Translations under genes and position numbers: made by a program
From: Anaerolineae bacterium
GTDB taxonomy: Bacteria; Chloroflexota; Anaerolineae; B4-G1; SLSP01
DNA length: 10,882 nucleotides
Direction: 5' to 3'
NCBI GenBank assembly: GCA_016934645.1
Contig: JAFGSL010000243.1
Span: 1 to 10,882 of the forward strand
The notes under the pieces: generated by a model
Told to the model about the DNA's origin: nothing
What the model saw: only the letters and a program-made list of their open reading frames with translations
Databases searched by the model: none
Part shown: positions 5,701 to 10,882 of the stretch, piece after piece
Layout of the letters: every line of letters begins with the position of its first letter
Position numbering within the stretch: position 1 is the stretch's first letter

Positions 5701-7970
5701 TCATCTGCTGATACCCGTGCGTGCAACCAATGGTCGTCGTCGAAGAGGGCTTTCAGTGCACCATAATCGCTGGTAGCATACAGGTGATAGGCCAGATGGG
5801 CATACAGGTAGCCATCATCCGGCATGGTGTGCCAGCCTTCCCCGGTTTGAGTGGTGCGGTAGGCTTCCAGCAACGCGCGATGAGCGGCAAGTGCATCTTG
5901 TTCTCCCAATTCCGCCGTGATGAAATCTCGCAGCAAGTCGTGCAAGGTCGCCACTGGCCCACTGGGTGTATCCTTGAGTTGTAGCAAAGCCCGTGCTGCC
6001 AGATCATCCAACAAATCAGTGGTTTCCTCTTCATCCAATCCCGCCAACGCCCCCCACAACTTCGCAATGGCTACAAAAGGAATGGCTTCGTCTTCTTTGA
6101 AAATCGCCAGGGCCGTGTAACAGCGCCAGTCCTCGCCGGATAACTCATCAATGCTCAGCGCGAAGGTTTGTTCCAGGCTGTCGTGGAGAGTTTCCGTACG
6201 GCGCAGTTTGAGCTTGCGCGCGTCAAAGGTCTTCAACCAGCGCGCCGGGTCTTTGCGCCGCAACTGCGCCCCGGCCAGTTTGAGGGCCAGGGGCAAACAA
6301 CCCAAGCGTGCGATAATGCACTGCTTGAGATCGGGGTTAGTGTCGTCCAGGTTGCCTTCCGCCCACTGTTCCAACAGCGCCACCGCCTGCGCCGGGGGTA
6401 GCACATCCACCGGCTGGAGCGTCGCGCCTAACGCTCGGGGAATTTCCGCATCGCGCGTGGTCAGCAGCATCCGGCAACTTGGGCCAGCCACCTGGAAGGC
6501 TTCCGCGTGTCCATACTGCCAGACGTCGTCCACAACCAATAGGCAGGCGCGCTGGGCCAGAAGTTGCACCAGCTTGTTCTTGAGTTGGTCGGGCGTGGGC
6601 GCATTCTCACTGCTGATGCCCCCCAATGTCTCCACCCACTCGCGCAGCCGCGCCGTAAGGTTCGGCGTCTGGCCCAGGGTCGCCCACAGGATGCCATCGG
6701 GGAACGTAGCTTGTACCTCGGCGTCTTCGCACAGCGCACGGGCGAGAACGGTCTTGCCGATGCCACCCATCCCGTGGAGGGCGTTCATCTGGACCGCAGC
6801 GGTGAGGGCCAGCCCGTCGGGGTTGGCCAGCAGCGCCGTTTTGACGGTTGCGAGAACGTCGGGGCGCGGGAGATAGTGCTGGGGCAGCGGGATGTGCTGG
6901 TAGAAGTCGTGGCGTGCCGGGGGCCGCCACACCTGCCCATCGCGCCGGCGTAGAAAGAGCACCGGCACGACGGCATCGGGCTGGCCGTGCGTCAGCAGTG
7001 TACCGCGCGCGGCGTTGAGGGCCACGTCCACCGCGCCGTGCTGTGCCAGTTGCCCGTAGAACGTGCCGCTCAAGGTCCGCGCACTGCGGATGGCGATGAC
7101 ATCCTGCATCGCTACCACCGCCGGGATACCCGCGTCCAGCAATGTGGGGCCAAAGCTTCGGAAAGCGTCGGCGGTGCCCTGCGCTGCCGTCTGGCACGCG
7201 GCCAGGAAGACCAGATGCGGGCAGTGGTCGTGCTCGAGGCGTTCGAGCATCGCGGCGAAATCGGTGGCGGTGACGACTTCTGTTTGGCCATTGTCATCCT
7301 GTAAGTACAGTGCAGCTTGTCCTTGGCGCTGGTTAACCACACCGTGCGCGACAAGGTGCAGGATGTGGTAGTTGCCGGCACGCAGTTGGTCTTCCAGGCG
7401 CGCCAACGTCACTGGGGCGTCGAGGACGTCGAGGCGGCGGCGGTTAGGGGGTAGTTCGTCCAGCGCGGCGTTCAATACGCTACGTTCTTGCACGATATCC
7501 AGAGGCGCAAGCTTGTAATCAGCGAGGTCGGTGGGATTGGCAATGACGGCCAACACGCGCAGCGGTCCTTGAAGCACAGTGTAGCCCCAAGCCCCAATGC
7601 CCGGCAGGTAGCGCGACAGAGGTGTGGCCGCATCGGCAGCGAGGAAAGTATCGCCGTCGTGCAGCAGTTCCCACGGCACGGCGTGCAGTTCCGGTGCATC
7701 GGTGTCGATCCACAGGCGGATGCGGCGGTGGTCTGGGGAGCGCTCCGACGCCCTCACCCACGCATCGCGCAGCGACGTGTCGGCGAAGAGGGTGTCAAAG
7801 AGCCATTGCCCATCCTTGCGGAGGTCACCGCTCGAAATCCACGGCAGGATACCGGCGCGCATCGTGCCCTGGAAAGCTTGTTCGCCATCCAGGCGGATGT
7901 CCACCGGGTAGCCGTCCTCCTGCCGGGGGCGGATGTGTATTTCGAGATCGGTGTATGTGGGTTGCGTCAC
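2790..7970 (-). CDS. CHAT peptidase / NB-ARC STAND NTPase with C-terminal helical repeats
   Basis: A 1726-residue NLR-like protein. Residues ~130-345 form a CHAT (caspase-like) domain with the catalytic pair His209 (in HLVAHG) and Cys259 (in FLAACQTA), both intact. Residues ~370-690 are NB-ARC: Walker A GMGGIGKT (400-407), Walker B LLVVDDVW (477-484), LLTTRD (502-507), the GLPL-type motif GCLPLAL (557-563) and an MHD-like LHD (676-678). A linker leads to 23 tandem helical repeats (868-1671) and a 55-residue tail. No signal peptide or membrane segment is seen. STAND proteins oligomerise on ligand binding by their repeats; a CHAT head would then cleave a target, so a conflict or defence role is likely, though the target is unknown. 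The start is GTG with GAGGA a few bases upstream. The gene is divergent from the HEPN gene. Its front is GC-rich and the repeat half much poorer in GC. Confidence 0.9.
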   Translation of the reverse strand: MTQPTYTDLEIHIRPRQEDGYPVDIRLDGEQAFQGTMRAGILPWISSGDLRKDGQWLFDTLFADTSLRDAWVRASERSPDHRRIRLWIDTDAPELHAVPWELLHDGDTFLAADAATPLSRYLPGIGAWGYTVLQGPLRVLAVIANPTDLADYKLAPLDIVQERSVLNAALDELPPNRRRLDVLDAPVTLARLEDQLRAGNYHILHLVAHGVVNQRQGQAALYLQDDNGQTEVVTATDFAAMLERLEHDHCPHLVFLAACQTAAQGTADAFRSFGPTLLDAGIPAVVAMQDVIAIRSARTLSGTFYGQLAQHGAVDVALNAARGTLLTHGQPDAVVPVLFLRRRDGQVWRPPARHDFYQHIPLPQHYLPRPDVLATVKTALLANPDGLALTAAVQMNALHGMGGIGKTVLARALCEDAEVQATFPDGILWATLGQTPNLTARLREWVETLGGISSENAPTPDQLKNKLVQLLAQRACLLVVDDVWQYGHAEAFQVAGPSCRMLLTTRDAEIPRALGATLQPVDVLPPAQAVALLEQWAEGNLDDTNPDLKQCIIARLGCLPLALKLAGAQLRRKDPARWLKTFDARKLKLRRTETLHDSLEQTFALSIDELSGEDWRCYTALAIFKEDEAIPFVAIAKLWGALAGLDEEETTDLLDDLAARALLQLKDTPSGPVATLHDLLRDFITAELGEQDALAAHRALLEAYRTTQTGEGWHTMPDDGYLYAHLAYHLYATSDYGALKALFDDDHWLHARVSADDYIYDGYLADLSLAWQWAQAATTSAKEVGFPLVIADCVHYALIHTTVNSLASNYEPALVARAIETSLWPPERGLSIARRVVGAEKQAWMIVALLKTGCLSDSLNANAQCLGLVAIRTIENERQRTEVLITLASQLTGEWLIEGLALAQTIKDKRNRVRVLGALLSQLVGTAREQVLMEGITAMQTARNPREQVKILATLAPYLTDGLLTETLATACAIGDERYRAEALATLAPYLTDKLLTKSLKVARAIDPKYYRVKALAALTPYLADTTRTQTLMENFATVCAINKREWQAEVLATLASQLTDSLRDQALSESLKAIRAIEKEWKQIRILLILAPRLTGDLLQEGLAMARAIKNEWGRAMILAKLAPEALDTNQILNEALMIARMIKNEGRQVEILATVALQLAGMAQSQVLMEALQVMRTIENPYYRTEALVALAPLLTDDLLMKALTTMLTITDEYRQAIVLAAFAWYFKDMSPNQILTEALLAAYKTRKQKERAWALAELVPQLSGTNQIQALKEELLITQMIKDEWLQVKIMLALAPLLSGDLLGEVLRMALRIKRARSQVEVLMALIPQLTGDLLMEALAAIRALRWEEGRAKTLMALIPQIASDDFHCSLLAEALAIARGFKNKGWQAEVLAILASYFTDKVRSQILMEALAAAQASKRVGDPEVALVTLIRHLSADNHRMDWLTEILTVVCAIKWEKNRLGVLMELASQCVADGYHIDLLKRILAATREIEDEGDRTGILLILVPQFTGMFQSQILTEALAAARAIKYEESRVKAFLKLAHHFTDALKNQILMEALATAREINKDESRARCLAMLAPRFTDASCRSQILADALAAACAIEDEWRRALMLSELVPQLAADDSCYSPLVKVLASVATITNKEYQLRVLIAMTLSIDISDSVTRKVHQKLLLYLWELRSRERADLLSFLAKDDLSFLQALSVTQEGYNQIAQSVTDVCTKWEWI
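2958..5369 (-). repeat. 23 tandem helical repeats of 32-37 residues (coding)
   Basis: Each unit follows the pattern L-x-x-A-x-x-I-x-x-E-x-x-R-(A/V)-x-x-L-x-x-L-(A/V)-P-x-L, then a variable turn, then a second amphipathic end (I-L-x-E-A). By my parsing, 23 units fill residues 868-1671 exactly. Eight have 32 residues, one has 34, and the rest have 36-37 with a longer turn (for example S-Q-I-L-M-E-A). The pattern predicts two helices per unit and an alpha-solenoid of TPR/HEAT/ARM type. At DNA level the motif CTTCCATCAA and its variants recur roughly every 100 bp. In STAND proteins such solenoids are the sensor surface. Confidence 0.85.
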
Positions 7971-8208
7971 GGGTTCCTCGTTTTGGGTTGTGGGTAGAGT
8001 TTACTTCGGTTTTGGAAGGGGGGCAACTGGGGTTCGCGTTTTCAAAAGACGGTTCTATACTTGGAAAGTTAAGCCTACAGGGAAAGATTATGGCGACCTT
8101 CACTCTAATGTGCCATCTTTTGGTGTAGTGGAATAAGCAGCGATTTATACATTGGTTAGCTAGTTGCATATCGTGTGGAACGTTTCTTTTTGAAGGACAG
8201 AATACAAA
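7971..8208. promoter_or_regulatory. Divergent intergenic region between the CHAT/NB-ARC and HEPN genes
   Basis: These 238 bp must carry both promoters, but neither shows a good consensus. For the plus-strand gene the best I see is TTGGTG (8120-8125) and TTTATA (8144-8149), 18 bases apart, with three matches each. The RBS for the HEPN gene is GAAGGA (8192-8197), 11 bases before the ATG. For the minus-strand gene, GAGGA (complement of 7975-7979) precedes the GTG. No clear palindromic operator was found. Confidence 0.4.
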
Positions 8209-9822
8209 ATGAAAAACGAATCTCTTGACTTAACCCTTTCCTGTATTCGCAACTTATATGAAGCAGGTAATGCTTTGGAGGCTTACCAAGAGACTTGTGC
8301 TTTATTGGAAAAAAATCCCACAAACCCAAATATTCGTTCCTACTCAGCTAGCTTTTTTATAGATATCGGTTCAGTATTGAGGGATATAACGATTGTAGAT
8401 TCAGGGATTAACCTCATTGAGGAGCTTATCACCGAGGAGGTACCTGATTTTGAAGATGCAGTTAGAGCGAATCTCGAATACAATCTCTCAAACGGCTATT
8501 CAACACGTTTTCGTATCTTAACTGAGCAAGGAGAAACAGAACAGGCAGAAGAATCCTTACAACGTTCAAAATCACTTTTGCAAAGCGTGCTTCTTAACAA
8601 GCGAGTTGTTGATGCTGATTTGGTTGCTTTGGTAATGGCTAACTATGCAAATGCACTGAACTTCACAGGAAGAACCGTAGAGGCAATTGATTGGTATATG
8701 GATTGTCTGAAACGTTATCCTAAGCATGCGGTCGCAATGGCAAACAGTGGAATTGCTATCAAACGTATTTTGGGTGTTTCTGAACCTCATACAACTAAAA
8801 ATCTATACGAGTCTTGGAGACTGTTATCAAGAGCGAGTAAGTTAGAGGAAGAAGCATTGAAACTTGCGGGGCCTTCTGCTGTTGAAGGTTTTAGAATGCA
8901 CTTGGAAGACTTAGTGAATAAAATCACCATAAACATCGCAGGGGGCCTTGAAGAACTCCGACAATGGTCAATCCATCGCACAAAACAACATGGACTTCCA
9001 AAGGCTCCCACTTGGCTTATGACAGCCAATCAAGATCGTTTGCTTTTAACCCTCAACTTGAACCCCCTCAACTCAACAGAAGAATGTATCGATGATTTAT
9101 TCTTTCCTAGTTTGGTTACGGAAAGTGGAGAGCAAGGAACAAATCGGTTTAGAAAACTGGCTCATACCCTGAATACTATCAAGGAAGATTATGTGACAGC
9201 GCGTTACTTATTCTACCATTGCGATGAAGCAGAAACCAATTTAGCCTCTCGTGGCGCGGTAACACATTATGCCAATACGCTTGATTACGCTGACTATGGT
9301 CTAGCTATAGGTTTAAGGAAAGCTAGCTTTCGTTTAGCTGCCGACTGCCTCGACAAAATCGCTATACTGATAAATGAATACTTTAACCTTGAGCACAATG
9401 AAAACAGAGTCAACATAAACAATGTGTGGTACGAGAATTGCAGCCCCAAAAAACCGCTCCATCCAACTCTGGCGAATATCCTGCAATCGAACCCGTTCCT
9501 TGCTGCTATTAGAGACTTGCAGAAGGACTGGTTTTTGCAGAATTTCCCGGCCCCCCTGAAAGCAGCACGAGATGCAGCAACTCACCGTAGGCTAGTCTTG
9601 TATTGGATGAAACCTACTACAAAGACCGAATTTGATGTCAAGTGGGATATTAGCGACTTTCGCGAGTTTGCATTCTTCTTATTGCGTATGGTGAAAGCGG
9701 CTACTATCTATGCAGTATGCGCCATAACGCTTGAAGAGCAGAACAGAGATGATACGGGTGTTTTTACTGCACCGGTATCATTTAGGCTTGGCCCAGGTCT
9801 CACTGAAATGTCGTCTGGGTAA
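8209..9822 (+). CDS. TPR and LA2681-type HEPN domain protein (candidate RNase toxin)
   Basis: 537 residues. The N-terminal ~250 residues are helical with at least one TPR-like pair (about 132-180, MANYANALNFTGRTVEAIDW and following). From ~280 the sequence follows the LA2681-type HEPN family as I remember it: LLTLNLNPLN (279-288), DYVTARYLFY (327-336), YANTLDYADYGLA (354-366), FRLAADCLDKIAILINEYF (374-392), the N-N-V-W-Y segment (404-408), the HEPN motif R454-D-A-A-T-H459, and a final helix near 488-510. R-x4-H with a polar residue after Arg is the HEPN ribonuclease signature, so metal-independent RNA cleavage is likely. HEPN proteins of this kind occur in abortive-infection and toxin systems. 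The ATG has GAAGGA 11 bases upstream. The gene is AT-richer than its surroundings. The assignment rests on remembered family features, not a search. Confidence 0.78.
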   Translation: MKNESLDLTLSCIRNLYEAGNALEAYQETCALLEKNPTNPNIRSYSASFFIDIGSVLRDITIVDSGINLIEELITEEVPDFEDAVRANLEYNLSNGYSTRFRILTEQGETEQAEESLQRSKSLLQSVLLNKRVVDADLVALVMANYANALNFTGRTVEAIDWYMDCLKRYPKHAVAMANSGIAIKRILGVSEPHTTKNLYESWRLLSRASKLEEEALKLAGPSAVEGFRMHLEDLVNKITINIAGGLEELRQWSIHRTKQHGLPKAPTWLMTANQDRLLLTLNLNPLNSTEECIDDLFFPSLVTESGEQGTNRFRKLAHTLNTIKEDYVTARYLFYHCDEAETNLASRGAVTHYANTLDYADYGLAIGLRKASFRLAADCLDKIAILINEYFNLEHNENRVNINNVWYENCSPKKPLHPTLANILQSNPFLAAIRDLQKDWFLQNFPAPLKAARDAATHRRLVLYWMKPTTKTEFDVKWDISDFREFAFFLLRMVKAATIYAVCAITLEEQNRDDTGVFTAPVSFRLGPGLTEMSSG

Positions 9823-10370
9823 AAGAGTAGAGATGCCCCCCTACAAGCATCATTTGCGTTTGACCACAAAAGCAGAAGTTTACAAGAAAGACTAAAGAGT
9901 AAGCCAGGTGAGGGGAAGAGATAAGCTTATTCTGAAACATCGAGCCGTCGCGTGCGCTTGTTATGATGATCACTAAGCATCACGTCTGTACCCTGGCAAC
10001 TTGCTGCAAAATTCCCGCTAATTGTACGTACTTGGCGAGTGTTAGATATTCTTACTGTAACATCGCGTACCACTGGGCCAGTGTCATTTTCCTGCATTTA
10101 CCCACACAAAAACCTTAAGCAAGAGAGTGACTTTTGAATTACAGGGAATCGACAATGAACGCGACTTCGAGTGCGGTTTTCTGCCGACTGACATCCTGGA
10201 GACGCCCTCCACAAGCGGGGAGCCGCGCGCTTATTCTGCAGCACCCAATCGCAGCATGTTTCCGGTGTGAAGCATGGTAATGGCGTGGGCAAAGTACACC
10301 ATCTCGCAAGACTGACACGATAAACAGCATCGTTGCCCCGCACCCAGGACATATCTGTTTTCCCCTGTAC
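9823..10370. other. Intergenic region without a confident gene
   Basis: About 550 bp with stops in all frames at short intervals. It contains a 13-bp palindrome CACTGGGCCAGTG (10071-10083). One weak plus-strand frame, GTG 10127 to TGA 10270 (47 codons), contains protein-like GIDNERDFECGFLPTDILE but has no spaced RBS and may be a decayed fragment. Minus-strand frames across 10098-10463 have poor codon composition and cross the conserved leader, so I treat them as spurious. I see no terminator with a U-tract after the HEPN gene stop. Confidence 0.45.
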
Positions 10371-10566
10371 CATTGTCGCTTGGCTTGTCAAAGCCCTGCG
10401 CATCCGATCGAGTTGACCTGTAACCCCAATCGCGTACAATAGGCATAGCTTTGACCACAACACATCTACCTTAATCGTAGTCTCCCCCCATACATAACCT
10501 TGGCGTTGTTAAACACCCTTCCTAACCTGCGCGCCTTTTCCTTCACCTGAAAGCGAGAGTGAAATG
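10371..10566 (+). repeat. Copy B of the duplicated 5' region, leading into the right-edge gene
   Basis: This copy keeps its gene: the RBS-like GAAAGCGAGAG precedes the ATG at 10564 and the reading frame continues to the window end. It is colinear with 1927-2119 (193 against 190 bp before the ATG). Conservation of untranslated sequence over this length suggests a kept promoter, operator or leader RNA. A shared motif of the form GTTAA-N7-8-TTCCTAAC lies at 2058-2076 and about 10507-10525. Confidence 0.65.
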
Positions 10567-10882
10567 CGTAAGCAAGCTGCCCCACCGGCGGCAGAAAAGC
10601 CTGAATTTGCGAGGTTGGTCGACCGGGGCGTCCGCGCCTACCAACACGCCCACCAATTGCGCCTGCTGGGGATCGCATCCGAATATATCACCAACGAGGT
10701 AGGCATTGGGAAAAGCACCTTGGACTCCTGGCGCCGGAACCGGATCCCCCAGGACTACGCCGTGCGCCAACGCTTTGCCGCCGTTTGCGTGACCGCCGCA
10801 CCGGACTTGGGCGAAGTCTGGGTCACCGACCTGTTCCGCGCGGCCGGGATGGCCGGTTACCGCGAGCAAGCCATCGCCGACA
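10564..10882 (+). CDS. HTH-type N-terminal domain of an unidentified protein (partial, C-terminus outside window)
   Basis: 106 residues are visible to the right edge, with no stop. After a short polar start, residues ~14-60 contain RLVDRGVRAYQHAHQLRLLG, then ASEYITNEVGIGKSTLDSWR and RNRIP, which fits a helix-turn-helix (recognition helix near GKSTLDSWRR). A second helical block AVRQRFAAVCVTAAPDLGEVW follows. Codon usage is strongly GC-rich at third positions, supporting a real gene, and the start is supported by the RBS-like GAGAG and by exact conservation of the ATG in copy A. I do not recognise the full family. N-terminal HTH segments of this kind head some multidomain NB-ARC or TPR regulators, so this could be the front of a second STAND protein; that is an inference. 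A plain transcriptional regulator is the main alternative. Confidence 0.65.
   Translation, partial: MRKQAAPPAAEKPEFARLVDRGVRAYQHAHQLRLLGIASEYITNEVGIGKSTLDSWRRNRIPQDYAVRQRFAAVCVTAAPDLGEVWVTDLFRAAGMAGYREQAIAD

Noticed and set aside
6151..6876. Open 241-codon plus-strand frame opposite the NB-ARC coding region
   Set aside because: It is antisense to well-supported Walker and LTTRD motifs, rich in Ser/Arg/Ala as expected for a shadow of GC-rich coding DNA, with no RBS or domain.
2790..9822. Reading the locus as a CRISPR-linked Craspase or a gasdermin system because of the CHAT domain
   Set aside because: No cas gene, CRISPR repeat or gasdermin-like small protein is visible in the window; the CHAT domain is fused to NB-ARC, not to a Csx29-type protein.
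10098..10463. 121- and 75-codon minus-strand frames in the right intergenic region
   Set aside because: They read through the leader that is conserved in copy A, where the frames are not kept, and their Cys/Arg/Ser-rich composition is not protein-like.
10543..10869. 108-codon minus-strand frame at the right edge
   Set aside because: It is the shadow of the plus-strand HTH gene, whose start is fixed by the conserved RBS and ATG.

Overview
The window looks like an accessory or defence-island segment from a bacterium with a moderately GC-rich genome. I found no transposase, integrase, tRNA, rRNA or CRISPR array. The combination of a CHAT/NB-ARC protein with long helical repeats, a ParM/ParR pair and a second HTH-type gene start resembles what I know from multicellular Chloroflexota. 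That taxonomic guess is an inference of low to moderate confidence, because no marker gene is present.

Left part (1-1896, minus strand). This is a compact segregation-type operon. A 76-residue MerR/excisionase-like winged-helix protein (1632-1862) is driven by a near-perfect sigma70-type promoter. An 18-bp perfect palindrome fills the promoter spacer, and the predicted transcription start falls on the ATG, so the mRNA is probably leaderless. It is followed by an actin-like ParM/StbA ATPase (366-1346) and a ribbon-helix-helix ParR-like protein that runs off the left edge (293-1). The 285 bp between the HTH gene and parM contain several stem-loops, a tandem 21-bp repeat and a terminator-like hairpin with a U-tract just upstream of the parM Shine-Dalgarno site.

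Junction region (1897-2789). It holds a diverged copy of the 5' region of the gene at the right end of the window, complete with RBS and ATG but reduced to three codons. Next comes a truncated coding remnant on the opposite strand (2125-2379). About 400 bp without a recognisable gene follow, carrying short inverted repeats.

Centre (2790-9822). A 1726-residue CHAT peptidase/NB-ARC STAND protein with 23 tandem helical repeats (minus strand) is divergent from a 537-residue TPR/LA2681-type HEPN protein (plus strand), across 238 bp. The first has an intact His-Cys dyad, Walker A/B and an MHD-like motif, so it reads as an NLR-like sensor with a protease effector. The second has an HEPN R-x4-H motif, so it is a candidate RNase. 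Together they make a plausible anti-phage or programmed-death locus, although their joint action is inferred only from proximity.

Right part (9823-10882). About 540 bp without a confident gene precede the second copy of the duplicated 5' region. That copy leads into the start of an HTH-containing protein cut off by the window edge.
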